Shown: positions 1-9,873, counted from the stretch's first letter. The stretch is 64,000 nucleotides of DNA from Frigidibacter sp. RF13 (GCF_026626305.1 NZ_JAPNUE010000008.1:1-64000); one strand, 5' to 3'. Numbers and translations: made by a program. Notes: generated from the letters alone by a model not told the origin.

Positions 1-77
<77 letters not shown>

Positions 78-86
78 ACGGGTCGG

Positions 87-103
87 CCCGCGCAAAGCGC
101 GGG
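87..103 (-). terminator. Hairpin 3' of the aldo/keto reductase gene
   Basis: A perfect 7-bp stem (CCCGCGC / GCGCGGG) with an AAA loop lies 8 bases past the stop codon of the minus-strand gene. There is no clear T-run after it, so it may act as a weak terminator or a 3'-end stabiliser. Confidence 0.45.
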
Positions 104-111
104 ACGAAACT

Positions 112-1152
112 TTAGTAGGGCCAGGGGTGGGCCTTGTGCGCCCCCTCGATCGCCGCCAGCACCTCTGGCGGCAGACGCAGCTCGGCCGCCGACAGCGCGA
201 TGGCAAGCTGTCCGGGCGTCGTCGCGCCGATGATCGGCAAGGTCTGCACCGGCCGGGTCATCGTCCAGGCCACCGCCATCGCCGCCGGATCGAGCCCCGC
301 CGCCCGCGCGATCGCCAGATAGGCTTCGACCGCCCCCCAGACCCGTTCCGTCACCCGGCCCGACAGCGTCGGGTTCAGCGACCGGCGCGAGCCGGGCGGG
401 ATCACGTCGCCCTGATATTTCCCGGTCAGAAGCCCGGTCGCCACCGGCGAGAAGGCCAGAAGCGCCATCCCCTCATTGTGCGAAAGCTCTGCCAGATCGA
501 GGTCCCAGAGGCGGCAGAGCAGCGAATATTCGTTCTGATGGGTCAGGGGCCGCGCCACGCCCATCCGGTCGGCCAGCTGCAGCCACATGGCCGTGCCCCA
601 GCACGTCTCGTTCGACAGGCCCCAGTGCCGGATCTTGCCCGCCGTCATCGCCCGGTCGAGCGCCTGAAGCACATCTTCCATATGTGCAAGGATCGCCGCC
701 TTGTCATGCGAGCGCGGATCGAAATGCCAGCCCGCGCGGAAATGATAGACATCACGGTTCGGCCAGTGCAGCTGGTAAAGGTCAACATAGTCCGTCGCCA
801 ACCGCTTCAATGAGCCCTCCAGCGCCCGGCCGACCGCATCGCCGCTGATCGGCTCGTCGCCCCGCGCCTTGCCATCCTCGCCGGTGATCTTCGTCGCAAT
901 GATCCAGTCGCCCCGTCGCCCGGTCCTGCGGTTCCAGCTGCCGATGATCTCCTCGGTGCGTCCGATGGTCTCGGCCCGGACCGGGTTCACCGGATACATT
1001 TCGGCCGTGTCGAGAAAGTTCACCCCCGCCGCCAGCGCCTGGTCCATCTGGGAATGGCCCTCAGCCTCGCTGTTCTGCGTGCCCCAGGTCATGGTGCCAA
1101 GGCAGATTTCGGAGACTTTCAGATCGCTCCGTCCGAGTGTGACCGTCCGCAT
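112..1152 (-). CDS. Aldo/keto reductase (Tas-like)
   Basis: The product is a 346-residue NADP(H)-dependent aldo/keto reductase with a TIM-barrel fold. The catalytic tetrad is visible as Asp48, Tyr53, Lys88 and His129, the last within the YQLHW motif. The N-terminal stretch through LGTMTWG and the insertion around residues 55-80 resemble the Tas branch of the family. I chose the ATG at 1152 because the family start (MRTVTLGRSDLKVS) begins there; the frame is open upstream but that extension has no family match. It is probably cytoplasmic and reduces an unidentified carbonyl substrate. It is transcribed away from the YceI gene and nothing nearby suggests a pathway. Confidence 0.88.
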   Translation of the reverse strand: MRTVTLGRSDLKVSEICLGTMTWGTQNSEAEGHSQMDQALAAGVNFLDTAEMYPVNPVRAETIGRTEEIIGSWNRRTGRRGDWIIATKITGEDGKARGDEPISGDAVGRALEGSLKRLATDYVDLYQLHWPNRDVYHFRAGWHFDPRSHDKAAILAHMEDVLQALDRAMTAGKIRHWGLSNETCWGTAMWLQLADRMGVARPLTHQNEYSLLCRLWDLDLAELSHNEGMALLAFSPVATGLLTGKYQGDVIPPGSRRSLNPTLSGRVTERVWGAVEAYLAIARAAGLDPAAMAVAWTMTRPVQTLPIIGATTPGQLAIALSAAELRLPPEVLAAIEGAHKAHPWPY

Positions 1153-1277
1153 CCGCCCCTCCCTTTCCACCCGGCCAGCTAGAACGTCTGTCCCCGTGGG
1201 GGTCAAGGGCAAGTCACGGCAAAATGACACGGGGGCCCGGGGGTCTTGTGCTAGGCTGTGCGGAAATGGGGACTGGC

Positions 1278-1850
1278 ATGCCGCGCCCGAGCGTAACTGC
1301 ACTCACCTTGCTGCTCATGACCGCCGCCCCCGCGGCCGCGAAACCGCTGCATTACCTGCTCGACCCGAGCCAGTCCGAGGTGGGTTTTTCGGTCGATGTC
1401 GGGCAGTCGCCGCTGAAAGGCCGCATGCCGGTCGCAAGCGCCGATCTGATCCTCGACTTCGACAAGGCCGCCGCCAGCCGCATCCGCGTGACGCTCAGCC
1501 CCGGCGGCGCGCAAATGGGCCTGCCCTTCGCCACCGGCGCGATGAAAAGCCCCGAAGTGCTTGATACAGCGCGCTTTCCGGCGATCAGCTTCGAAAGCAT
1601 CCGCGTCCGCCCGACCGACAGTGGCGCCGAGGTTGAGGGCAGGATCACCATCCGTGATGTGACGCGGCCGATCACGCTTCAGGCCCGGCTCTTCCGCCCT
1701 GAGGGCAGCGCCGAGGGCACGCGAGAGGCGCTGACGGTCAAGCTGTCGGGCGCGGTGAACCGGTCGGAATTCGGCGCCACCGGCTTCGCCGATATGGTGG
1801 GCGACCGGGTCGAGCTGAACATTTCCGCGCGGATCCTGTTGCAGAACTGA
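1278..1850 (+). CDS. YceI family periplasmic protein
   Basis: The product is about 190 residues. It has an N-terminal signal peptide (hydrophobic core ending in an APAAA-like cleavage region) followed by a YceI lipocalin-like barrel, which begins near LDPSQSEVGFSVD and includes the pattern DITRPI-like (DVTRPITLQ). YceI proteins bind polyisoprenoid-type lipids in the periplasm; the exact ligand here is unknown. ATG at 1278 is favoured by a GGGGAC ribosome-binding sequence 6 bases upstream; ATG at 1266 and GTG/ATG further upstream are possible but would lengthen the signal peptide. The gene ends 75 bases before the MFS transporter gene. Confidence 0.8.
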   Translation: MPRPSVTALTLLLMTAAPAAAKPLHYLLDPSQSEVGFSVDVGQSPLKGRMPVASADLILDFDKAAASRIRVTLSPGGAQMGLPFATGAMKSPEVLDTARFPAISFESIRVRPTDSGAEVEGRITIRDVTRPITLQARLFRPEGSAEGTREALTVKLSGAVNRSEFGATGFADMVGDRVELNISARILLQN

Positions 1851-1925
1851 CGGCTGGCGGTTTTTTGCTCTGGGCTTTCCCTGCCCGTGGCGCCATGTTG
1901 GCCCCGTTCCACAAAGCCCGCCGTC

Positions 1926-3146
1926 ATGCGCCTGCTGATTTCCTTCGCCGCCCTCTTCCTGTCGGTCATCTTCCTGCAACTCGGCACCGGGGGTGTGGCG
2001 CCGCTCGACGCGCTGTCCGGCGTCTCGCTTTCCTTCACCAAGACCGAGATCGGCACGCTCGGCTCCTCGCATTTCCTCGGGTTCTTCATCGGCTGCTGGT
2101 GGGCGCCGCGGCTTCTGGGCACGGTCGGCCATTCCCGGGCCTTCGCGGCCTTCACCGCCGCCGGCACCATCGGCATCATCGCCCATATGATGGTCGTCAG
2201 CCCCCTGGCCTGGGCGCTCCTCCGGCTCCTCTCGGGCATGTGCGTCGCGGGCTGCTACACGATCATTGAGGCCTGGCTGCAGTCGAAACTGACGAACGAG
2301 ACGCGCGGCCGGGCGATGGGCGTCTACCGGATCGTCGATATCGGCGGCTCGCTCGCCGCGCAGCTCGTCATCGGTTTCCTCGAACCGGCGCAGTATTTTT
2401 CCTACAACCTGCTCGCCATCCTCTGCTGCGCGGCCCTCTTGCCCGTCGTCGTGTCGAAGGCCGAGGAACCGCCCACCCCCGCCGCACCCCGCCTCAGGCC
2501 CGGTCTCGCCTGGGCACGCTCGCCGCTCGCTGCCCTCGGCGTCGTGACCTCGGGCGTCACTGGCGCGGCCTTCCGCATGGTCGGCCCCGTCTACGGGATC
2601 GAGATCGGGCTTTCCGCCGACCGGATCGCCATTTTCCTTGCAGCCTACGTCATCGGTGGCGGCCTCGCGCAATTCCCGCTCGGCTGGCTCGCCGACCGGT
2701 TCGACCGGCGCCATGTGCTGATCGGCCTCTCCGTGCTCGCCGCCCTCTCCTGCCTCATGACCATCGGCTTCTCCGGCCTCGGCCCCTGGCCCGCCTACCT
2801 GTCGGCTGCGATCTTCGGCGCCGCCACCATGCCGATCTATTCCGTCTCCACCGCCCACGGCCACGACTTCGCCGACGACAGCGAGCGGGTGGAACTCTCC
2901 GCCGCCTTCATGTTCCTCTATGCCGTCGGCGCCATCGCCTCGCCGCTCGTCGCCTCCGGCCTGATCGAGGCCTACGGCGCCTCGGCCATGTTCCTCTTCA
3001 TCGGCACGACCCATGCAGCGCTCGTCCTCTTCAGTGTCATCCGCATGCGCGCCCGCCCCGCGCCGACCGACCGCACCGCCTATGTCGTCGTTCCGCGCAC
3101 CTCCTTCACCATCGGCCAGCTCTTCGGCCGCTCGCGCCGCGGCTGA
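1926..3146 (+). CDS. MFS transporter, YcaD-like
   Basis: The product is 406 residues and almost entirely hydrophobic, with about 12 membrane spans. A basic-acidic loop (LADRFDRRHVL) lies near residues 257-267, the typical MFS loop between helices. The N-terminal part (FTKTEIGTLGSSHFLGFF) and the sequence around SGMCVAGCYTIIEAWL match the YcaD-type branch. It should be an inner-membrane secondary transporter, substrate unknown. ATG at 1926 gives a short cytoplasmic lead before helix 1; an upstream in-frame start would add only 13 unlikely residues. Confidence 0.83.
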   Translation: MRLLISFAALFLSVIFLQLGTGGVAPLDALSGVSLSFTKTEIGTLGSSHFLGFFIGCWWAPRLLGTVGHSRAFAAFTAAGTIGIIAHMMVVSPLAWALLRLLSGMCVAGCYTIIEAWLQSKLTNETRGRAMGVYRIVDIGGSLAAQLVIGFLEPAQYFSYNLLAILCCAALLPVVVSKAEEPPTPAAPRLRPGLAWARSPLAALGVVTSGVTGAAFRMVGPVYGIEIGLSADRIAIFLAAYVIGGGLAQFPLGWLADRFDRRHVLIGLSVLAALSCLMTIGFSGLGPWPAYLSAAIFGAATMPIYSVSTAHGHDFADDSERVELSAAFMFLYAVGAIASPLVASGLIEAYGASAMFLFIGTTHAALVLFSVIRMRARPAPTDRTAYVVVPRTSFTIGQLFGRSRRG

Positions 3147-3221
3147 GCGCGGGCCATTGGCCTCTGGCCCTCGCGCCGCGATGACGCTAAACGGGGCGGC
3201 GGACTTCTCGGGACGGAACGA

Positions 3222-4940
3222 ATGGCGCGGATTCTCATCACCTCGGCGATCCCCTACATCAACGGCATCAAGCATCTGGGCAACCTGGTGGGTTCCCAGC
3301 TGCCCGCCGACCTCTTCGCCCGCTACATGCGCGCCCGCGGGCACGAGGTCATGTTCATCTGCGCGACCGACGAACATGGCACACCGGCCGAGCTTGCCGC
3401 CGCCAAGGCCGGCCAGCCCGTCGATGTCTACTGCGCCGAGATGCACGAGGTACAGAAAGACCTCGCGAAGGGCTTCCGCCTCTCGTTCGACCATTTCGGC
3501 CGGTCCTCCAGCCAGCGCAACCACCGCCTGACCCAGCATTTCGCGGGCAAGCTGGCCGACAACGGCCTGATCCGCGAAGTCACGGAAAAGATGGTCTTTT
3601 CCATCGACGACAACCGCTTCCTGCCCGACCGCTATATCGAAGGCACCTGCCCCAACTGCGGCTATGACAGTGCGCGGGGCGATCAGTGCGACAATTGCAC
3701 CAAGCAGCTTGATCCCACCGACCTCATCAACCCGCATTCGACCATCTCGGGGTCGACAAACCTTGAGGTGCGGGAAACTAAGCACCTCTACCTGATGCAG
3801 CGGTCCTTGAAGGACAAGCTCGAGGCCTGGATCGATTCAAAGACCGACTGGCCCGTCCTGACCACCTCGATCGCCAAGAAATGGCTCCACGACGGCGACG
3901 GCCTGCAGGATCGCGGCATCACCCGCGACCTCTTCTGGGGCATTCCGGTGAAAAAGGGCGATCAGCCCTGGCCGGGAATGGAGGGCAAGGTCTTCTACGT
4001 CTGGTTCGACGCGCCCATCGAATATATCGCCGGCACCGCCGAATGGGCCGACGCCCACGGCAAACCCGACGCGGAATGGGAACGCTGGTGGCGCACCGAC
4101 AAGGGCGCCTCGGACGTCACCTATTACCAGTTCATGGGCAAGGACAACGTCCCCTTCCACACGCTTTCCTTCCCCGCGACCATCCTCGGCTCGGGCGAGC
4201 CCTGGAAGCTCGTCGATTATCTGAAATCGTTCAACTACCTGAATTACGACGGCGGCCAGTTCTCGACCTCGCGCGGGCGGGGCGTCTTCATGGATCAGGC
4301 CCTGTCAATCCTGCCGTCCGATTACTGGCGCTGGTGGCTCCTCTCCCACGCCCCGGAATCCTCAGACAGCGAATTCACCTGGGAGAATTTCCAAGGATCG
4401 GTGAACAAGGACCTCGCCGATGTCCTTGGCAATTTCGTCAGCCGCATCACCAAGTTCTGCGCCGCCAAGTTCGGCCCCGCCATCCCCGCAGGCGGCAGCT
4501 ACGACGACCGCGCGCTGGCGCTGATCGCCGACCTCGAAACCCGCGTCCGCGCCTACGAGACGCACATGCAGGAAATGGAGGTCCGCAAGGCCGCCTCTGA
4601 GCTCCGCGCCATCTGGGTCGCCGGCAACGAATATCTGCAATCCGCTGCCCCCTGGACCGCCTTCAAGACCGACCCCGAGGCCGCCGCCGCCATCGTCCGC
4701 CTCTCCCTCAACCTCGTCCGCCTCTACGCGGTCCTGTCTGAGCCCTTCATCCCCGACGCCGCCGCGACGATGCTCAAGGACATGGGAACAGACAACCGCA
4801 CCTGGCCCGGCCCGGTGGCCGAGGCGCTGGAGGCCCTGCCATCCGGTCACGCGTTCGCCGTTCCGGAAGTCCTCTTCCGCAAGATCGCCGACGAAGAACG
4901 CGAGGAATGGTCCAAGCGTTTCGCCGGAACGCGCGGCTAG
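3222..4940 (+). CDS. metG: Methionine--tRNA ligase
   Basis: The product is 572 residues and charges tRNA-Met with methionine in the cytoplasm. It has the class I signature HLGN at residues 18-21 (HIGH equivalent) and FSTSRG at 347-352 (KMSKS equivalent). A zinc knuckle uses Cys143, Cys146, Cys156 and Cys159. The catalytic core, the connective peptide and the alpha-helical anticodon-binding domain are all present, and there is no C-terminal tRNA-binding extension, as is common in this group. The start at 3222 gives the conserved N-terminus ([14 protein letters not shown]). No strong terminator is seen in the 237 bases that follow. Confidence 0.96.
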   Translation: MARILITSAIPYINGIKHLGNLVGSQLPADLFARYMRARGHEVMFICATDEHGTPAELAAAKAGQPVDVYCAEMHEVQKDLAKGFRLSFDHFGRSSSQRNHRLTQHFAGKLADNGLIREVTEKMVFSIDDNRFLPDRYIEGTCPNCGYDSARGDQCDNCTKQLDPTDLINPHSTISGSTNLEVRETKHLYLMQRSLKDKLEAWIDSKTDWPVLTTSIAKKWLHDGDGLQDRGITRDLFWGIPVKKGDQPWPGMEGKVFYVWFDAPIEYIAGTAEWADAHGKPDAEWERWWRTDKGASDVTYYQFMGKDNVPFHTLSFPATILGSGEPWKLVDYLKSFNYLNYDGGQFSTSRGRGVFMDQALSILPSDYWRWWLLSHAPESSDSEFTWENFQGSVNKDLADVLGNFVSRITKFCAAKFGPAIPAGGSYDDRALALIADLETRVRAYETHMQEMEVRKAASELRAIWVAGNEYLQSAAPWTAFKTDPEAAAAIVRLSLNLVRLYAVLSEPFIPDAAATMLKDMGTDNRTWPGPVAEALEALPSGHAFAVPEVLFRKIADEEREEWSKRFAGTRG

Positions 4941-5177
4941 ACACCGGCGCGCGAGCTACGGAAACCCACACACGCGATTATCCGCGGACAGGCCTATTTC
5001 GGCTTTTTTGCGGCTTTACAGACATGAAAGGGTACAGTAACGCCACCCCGGTGCAGCTTCGGGGCAAGCTCTGCGCCGCGCGAGCACACGATCGCGGTGC
5101 CGGGGATGAGCGGCAGAAATGCAACCGACACAAGCGCAGCGATAACAGCAGCAATGTGTACCTATTGATAGCGACGG

Positions 5178-7202
5178 ATGATGAACGACAAGCTAACTTT
5201 TCGCATTCTTTCGGCAGTCCTGTCTCTCGGCCCCCTGTTGCCAAAACGAATGGCAGAGCGCTTCCGCCGGTCGCTGGATAAGCGCGATCCCAAGCGCCGC
5301 GAGGACTTTCTGGCTCAACCGGAGATGGCCAGCGAAGTTCTGAAACGCGCGCGTTCTGTCACGCGGACGGACATCGCGAATGTCGATTTCTCAGCGGTAC
5401 GGGAAGATTTCGTGCCGTACGCACCGCCGCAGAAAATGTCCCCGCGGGTGAAACTCATCGCATTCTATCTCCCGCAATATCACCCGTTTCCCGAGAATGA
5501 CGAATGGTGGGGCAAAGGCTTCACCGAGTGGACCAATGTCGGCAAAGCCGTCCCGAACTTCGTCGGCCACTACCAACCACATTGCCCGATCCATTTCGGC
5601 TACTATGACCTCCGCGTCCCCCAAGTCATGGAAGACCAGGCTCGTGTCCTAAAAGAATACGGCCTTCACGGATTCTCCTATTATTTCTATTGGTTTGGCG
5701 GAAAGATCCTGATGGAGACGCCGCTGAAGGCGATGCTCGACAATCCCAAGGCGGACGCGCCTTTCTGCTTCACCTGGGCCAACGAGAACTGGACACGCCG
5801 CTGGGACGGGGCGGAAGAAAACGTCCTGATCGCCCAGAAACATTCGATCGAGGATTCTCTCGCACTTCTGCGCCATTTTGCGGTCTATTTCGCCGACCCT
5901 CGCTATATCCGTGTCGACGACAAGCCTTTGTTCATCGTTTATCGCGCGGATATCATTCCCGATCTCAAGAACATTGTCGCCGCCTGGCGCGAGGAAGCGA
6001 AACGGCTCGGCTTCAAGGGGCTCTATATTGTCGGAGCGCAAAGCTTCGGCGTCACCGACCCCCGACCGTATGGTTTCGACGCGGCGGTCGAGTTTCCGCC
6101 GCATGGCATGGCGTCGGATTCGATCCGGCATGAGGTCGAGATCGTCAATCCCGACTACACCGGACCGATCTACAACTACGAGCAGATCGTCGACAATGCC
6201 GTCACCCGCCCGGAACCGAGCTACAAACTGTTCCGAACCGCGATGCTGTCCTGGGACAATACGGCCCGCAGGCAGAACGCGTCCCACATCATGGCGCGGT
6301 TCAGCGTAACCAAATATGCGCAGTGGCTTTCCGCACTCTGCCATCGTGCCGCGGCAAACCCGAAATATTCCGATGACGAGAAGCTCGTCTTCATCAACGC
6401 CTGGAACGAATGGGCTGAAGGCACGCACCTCGAGCCCGACCGCAAGCATGGCTTCGGCTATCTTCAGGCAACCTACGATACGGTGGCGTCACTGGGGCCG
6501 GTGGGTTGGAACATTCAGGAACTTCCTGCGACGCGGCGCCACGACACGGGCGTGATCCTGCATGTCCACTACGAAGAAACCTGGCCCGAGCTGAAAACCC
6601 AGCTTGATCGCATTGGGCCGCATGATCTCTATGTGACCACGACAAGCACCGCCATCGCCGAACGCATCCGCGCCGACAGGCCCGACGCTTGGGTCGAGCT
6701 TGTCGAGAATCGCGGACGCGACATCCGCCCCTTCCTTTCGGTGCTGCGGCGCATCCGCCCGCTTGGCTACCGGTCGATCTGCAAGCTGCATTCCAAGAAA
6801 AGCGCCTATAGGGCCGACGGGGAAGCTCTGCGCCAAGCGATCATCGACAGTCTCGTTTCCGGCAATTGCCCCAACCTGTTCGCCGCAGATCCGCGCCTCG
6901 GCCTTGTTGCGCCCAAAGGCTCCTACATTCCGCACACCGACAAGAGCGAAACCTACAACGGGGCGAATGTAGCGGCCCTGTCGCAGGTGCTTGGCTTCCC
7001 CTTCAAGCGCGATCGTTTTCCGGCGGGCTCGATGTTCTGGTTCCGGCCTGAGGCACTTGAGGTGCTCGACAAGATCGATCTCGACGCCTGCTGGGGGGTC
7101 GAGAATGGCCTCGCGGATGGCACCTGGGCGCATGCGATCGAGCGGATCTTTGCGGTCGCGGCGCAGCACGCGGGTTATCACGTGATTGAAACAACTGCCT
7201 GA
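5178..7202 (+). CDS. WbsX-like (GH99-like) plus RgpF-domain glycan protein
   Basis: The 674-residue protein has two recognisable parts. Residues about 91-440 form a WbsX/GH99-like domain, with FYLPQYHPFPEND at the start, the conserved FTEWTNV and FTWANENWTRRWDG blocks, and INAWNEWAEGTHLEPD at the end. Residues about 450-672 are an RgpF-like (rhamnan synthesis F) domain with ENRGRDIRPFL and KLHSKKS. Proteins of this architecture occur in O-antigen and capsule loci and are thought to build or modify cell-surface glycan in the cytoplasm; the exact reaction is not established. Two adjacent ATGs (5178, 5181) are possible starts. It stands alone between metG and a transporter gene, 12 kb from the exopolysaccharide locus. 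Confidence 0.82.
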   Translation: MMNDKLTFRILSAVLSLGPLLPKRMAERFRRSLDKRDPKRREDFLAQPEMASEVLKRARSVTRTDIANVDFSAVREDFVPYAPPQKMSPRVKLIAFYLPQYHPFPENDEWWGKGFTEWTNVGKAVPNFVGHYQPHCPIHFGYYDLRVPQVMEDQARVLKEYGLHGFSYYFYWFGGKILMETPLKAMLDNPKADAPFCFTWANENWTRRWDGAEENVLIAQKHSIEDSLALLRHFAVYFADPRYIRVDDKPLFIVYRADIIPDLKNIVAAWREEAKRLGFKGLYIVGAQSFGVTDPRPYGFDAAVEFPPHGMASDSIRHEVEIVNPDYTGPIYNYEQIVDNAVTRPEPSYKLFRTAMLSWDNTARRQNASHIMARFSVTKYAQWLSALCHRAAANPKYSDDEKLVFINAWNEWAEGTHLEPDRKHGFGYLQATYDTVASLGPVGWNIQELPATRRHDTGVILHVHYEETWPELKTQLDRIGPHDLYVTTTSTAIAERIRADRPDAWVELVENRGRDIRPFLSVLRRIRPLGYRSICKLHSKKSAYRADGEALRQAIIDSLVSGNCPNLFAADPRLGLVAPKGSYIPHTDKSETYNGANVAALSQVLGFPFKRDRFPAGSMFWFRPEALEVLDKIDLDACWGVENGLADGTWAHAIERIFAVAAQHAGYHVIETTA

Positions 7203-7204
7203 GC

Positions 7205-7224
7205 GGCGCGGTGATTGCCGCGCC
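7205..7224. terminator. Bidirectional hairpin between convergent genes
   Basis: A perfect 7-bp GC stem (GGCGCGG / CCGCGCC, six-base loop) fills the 27-base gap between the stop codons of two convergent genes. Its placement suggests a shared terminator, although T-runs are poor on both sides. Confidence 0.5.
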
Positions 7225-7229
7225 AGAGT

Positions 7230-8129
7230 CTAGTCTTGGATCAGCGCAACGAGCGCGAGGATCGTCGCACCCACACCGATCAGGATGAGCGGGGCGGGCG
7301 CCGGGTTGCCAAAGCCGATCTCCCACAGGATCACCCAGCTGGGCGTGAGATAGGTATAGGCCATCACCTTCGATGCAGGCAGCCTGAGGGCGGCATATTG
7401 CAGAAGGACGAAGGTCACCGCGCTCGCGAAGAAGGCGGTGTAGAAGAGCGTGATCCAGACGATAGCGGGCAGGTTCGTCCAGTCGGTCGCGCGGATGTCG
7501 CCCCAGCCCCAGAGCGTCAGGACGACGAACCCGGTCACCAGCACGCCGAAGGAAAAGACCGTCGGGCTTTCACCCCGGTTCAGCTTGCGGACCATGGGCG
7601 TATAAAGTGCGTGCGCAACGCAGCCCCAGAAATAAATGACCTCGCCCTTGCCGATCTCGAACCGCATCAGCGCGCCCCAGTCGGCGCGGAAGATCACCCA
7701 GACCGCGCCAAGGCCGCCGATCAGAAGTGCTGCGGCGATCCGCGGCGTGGTGATCTGGCGCAGAAGCAGCCAGCCGAACCCCGCCGCAATCAGGGGCGTC
7801 AACGTAAAGACCGCCGCCGTCGAAACCGGCGGTGCGGTCTTCAACCCTTCGAACATCAGGACAAAGTAGGCCGCAAGGCAGAGGCCGAGCAGGAGGTAGC
7901 GCCAGGGCGCCCTCCCGTCGCCCGCCCGGAAGGCGCCGGTCGCCAGCGCGGCCGCGCCGACGAACAGCGCCGCCAGCAGAAACCTGACGGCCGAAAAGGC
8001 GACCGGCGAGACGAGGTTCGCCATCTGCCCCCCAAGCGAGAAGGACCCAGCGATAAGCGCCGAGAAGGCCAGCATCGCCAGATGGCCCCTCAGCGCGGGC
8101 GACAGGCCGGTGGCGGTCGCGCCCGTCAT
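7230..8129 (-). CDS. DMT (EamA) family transporter
   Basis: The product is 299 residues with about ten hydrophobic helices in two EamA repeats, typical of inner-membrane drug/metabolite exporters. The second repeat ends with SKVMAYTYLTPSWVILWE, a common EamA pattern. The ATG at 8129 overlaps the TGA of the LysR gene in the form ATGA, which argues for translational coupling and for this start rather than the longer open frame to 8501. The regulator-exporter overlap suggests that LysR controls the transporter. The substrate is unknown. Confidence 0.85.
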   Translation of the reverse strand: MTGATATGLSPALRGHLAMLAFSALIAGSFSLGGQMANLVSPVAFSAVRFLLAALFVGAAALATGAFRAGDGRAPWRYLLLGLCLAAYFVLMFEGLKTAPPVSTAAVFTLTPLIAAGFGWLLLRQITTPRIAAALLIGGLGAVWVIFRADWGALMRFEIGKGEVIYFWGCVAHALYTPMVRKLNRGESPTVFSFGVLVTGFVVLTLWGWGDIRATDWTNLPAIVWITLFYTAFFASAVTFVLLQYAALRLPASKVMAYTYLTPSWVILWEIGFGNPAPAPLILIGVGATILALVALIQD

Positions 8130-9013
8130 ATGTCCGTCCAGCCCTCCGACGCCTTCTTGATATGGGCGAGGAACTTCTGGACCTTCAGTGTCCGGTGCAG
8201 GTCGACATGGGTGACGAGCCACAAGGGCGAGGTCCATTCCGGCCGGGGCGCCATCACCTCGATCAGGTCGGGATCGCGCGCCGCCTCGCGCAGGGTCATG
8301 AAGCCGATCCCCGCGCCCGCGCGCACCGCCGCCTCGGTCGCCGCCGCTTCGGAGGTGCGGAAGACCACCCGCTCGGCCGGAACCGCGCCACGCAGCCATT
8401 GATAGAAAGGCGCCCGCGCCTGCGGATCGTCCGGCCCGACGAACCAGTGGCGCGAGAGTTCCGCCTCGGTCTTCGGCAGGCCATGGCGGTCGGCATAGCA
8501 TTTCGCCGCGTACATGCCGTTCCGCAGCTGGATGAATTTCTGCACGACATAATCCGGATCCTCCGGCCGCGCACCCGCTCGGATCGCCACATGCGCCTCG
8601 CCGGAATTCAGCCGGAACAGCCGCATGTCGGTCAGGAAACGGATATGCAGGCCGGGATGTTCCTTCTGGAAGGAAGCGATCGACGGGGCGAGCAGGCGCG
8701 GAATGCCCGAGATCGCGGTGATGATCAGTTCGCCTGAAACCGTTTCACTTTGGCCCTTGATGCGGGCGGCGAGCTGGTCGAACCGGTCGGAGGCGCCCTG
8801 CGCCACCTCCAGAAGCTCGCGCCCCGCATCGGTCGGCGTATAGCCGCGCGCATGGCGCTGGAAGAGTTTCGAGCCAAGTCGCCCCTCCAGCGCGTCAATA
8901 TGGCGGATCACGGTCGCATGATGAACGCCAAGCACGTCGGCGGCGCCGGACACGGTGCCAAGGCGCGCGACCTGATAGGCAGTGCGGATTTCATCCCAGG
9001 TTTCAAAACTCAT
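8126..9013 (-). CDS. LysR family transcriptional regulator
   Basis: The product is 295 residues. An N-terminal winged helix-turn-helix (residues about 5-63, including GTVSGAADVLGVHHATVIRHI) is followed by a periplasmic-binding-protein-like effector domain. It is divergent from azoR with a 102-base gap and overlaps the DMT transporter gene by 4 bases. This arrangement suggests that it controls azoR, the transporter and itself in response to an unidentified, perhaps quinone-like or electrophilic, ligand. I infer the targets from layout only. Confidence 0.9.
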   Translation of the reverse strand: MSFETWDEIRTAYQVARLGTVSGAADVLGVHHATVIRHIDALEGRLGSKLFQRHARGYTPTDAGRELLEVAQGASDRFDQLAARIKGQSETVSGELIITAISGIPRLLAPSIASFQKEHPGLHIRFLTDMRLFRLNSGEAHVAIRAGARPEDPDYVVQKFIQLRNGMYAAKCYADRHGLPKTEAELSRHWFVGPDDPQARAPFYQWLRGAVPAERVVFRTSEAAATEAAVRAGAGIGFMTLREAARDPDLIEVMAPRPEWTSPLWLVTHVDLHRTLKVQKFLAHIKKASEGWTDI

Positions 9014-9115
9014 TCTGTGCGCTCACAAACATTGCCTGTTATGCATGTGCAGTTTTCGAAAGGCGTGCAAGCCCTAGATTCAAGGTCATCCGCAGACTCA
9101 CGCATAGGTGATCAA
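9014..9115. promoter_or_regulatory. Divergent lysR/azoR control region
   Basis: These 102 bases separate two divergent starts and are AT-richer than the flanking genes. They contain T-N11-A-type patterns around 9028-9060 (CATTGCCTGTTATGCATG) that could be a LysR site. The assignment rests on position; I see no single decisive operator. Confidence 0.4.
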
Positions 9116-9700
9116 ATGACCCGCATTCTTCGTATCGACAGCTCCATCAAGGGCGGCGCTTCGGTGACCCGCCGCCTCACCGACCGGCTGACCGACCGGC
9201 TTATCGCCCAGATCGGCGGCCAGGTGACCGAACGCGACACACAAGGCCTGCCCGCGATCGACGGCGCCTGGATCGGCGCGGCCTATACGCCCGCAGAGGC
9301 GCGCAGCGCCGAACAGGCCGAGGCGCTCGCCCTCTCCGACAGGCTCATCGCCGAACTGAAAGCAGCCGATGTGATCGTCATCGGCGCCCCGGTCTACAAT
9401 TTCGGCGTCACCGGCCCGCTGAAAGCCTGGATCGACCTCGTCTGCCGGGTCGGCGAAACCTTCCGCTACGGCGAGACCGGGCCCGAGGGGCTCGTGGCAA
9501 GCAAGCCCGTCTATGTGGCCTATGCCTCGGGCGGTGTGCCGATGGGCTCGGCGGTTGATTTTGCCTCTGCCTATCTCAAGCAGGTCCTCGCCTTCATCGG
9601 TCTGACCGATGTCACCTTCATCGCCGCCGAGGGCGTGGCCCGCGACGAAAGCGCCGCCGTCGCCCGCGCCGAAGCAGCCATCGAACAGATCGCCGCCTGA
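9116..9700 (+). CDS. azoR: FMN-dependent NADH:quinone oxidoreductase / azoreductase
   Basis: The product is 194 residues with a flavodoxin-like fold. The N-terminal FMN-phosphate loop is RIDSSIKGGASVTRRL, and the conserved GAPVYNFGVTGPLKAWID block lines the flavin site. AzoR-type enzymes are cytoplasmic dimers that reduce quinones and azo dyes with NADH and are usually part of thiol or quinone stress defence. ATG at 9116 gives the family N-terminus; the open frame further upstream runs into the divergent LysR gene and is spurious. Confidence 0.9.
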   Translation: MTRILRIDSSIKGGASVTRRLTDRLTDRLIAQIGGQVTERDTQGLPAIDGAWIGAAYTPAEARSAEQAEALALSDRLIAELKAADVIVIGAPVYNFGVTGPLKAWIDLVCRVGETFRYGETGPEGLVASKPVYVAYASGGVPMGSAVDFASAYLKQVLAFIGLTDVTFIAAEGVARDESAAVARAEAAIEQIAA

Positions 9701-9767
9701 CCCCGCGTGGCGGCAGGAGCCATCCCGTTTGCCTACAGCTTCTGCCTCTTACCCGTTGATCCCATGC

Positions 9768-9791
9768 CGCGCGCGTCCGCTGACGCGCGCG
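9768..9791 (+). terminator. GC-rich hairpin downstream of azoR
   Basis: A 10-bp stem of alternating G and C (arms 9768-9777 and 9782-9791, loop CGCT) lies 67 bases after azoR. It lacks a following T-run, so termination is plausible but not certain. Confidence 0.4.
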
Positions 9792-9873
9792 CTCTCTCGA
9801 AGTTCCGATTGACGCCAGAGGTTGAATATCCGACCACTCTCCCGAATTTGTCGTTTGCCGGGTGCTCTTGTCG

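Noticed and set aside
1251..3785. 844-codon minus-strand open frame
   Set aside because: It runs antisense through YceI, the MFS transporter and metG, all of which have clear family motifs. Its translation is low-complexity Gly/Ala/Asp/Arg, typical of a high-GC antisense frame.
4907..5281. 124-codon plus-strand frame after metG
   Set aside because: It overlaps both metG and the start of the WbsX-like gene, has mixed composition and no domain.
7215..8402. 395-codon plus-strand open frame
   Set aside because: It is antisense to the DMT transporter and LysR genes, and its translation is Arg/Gln/Asp-rich without domains.
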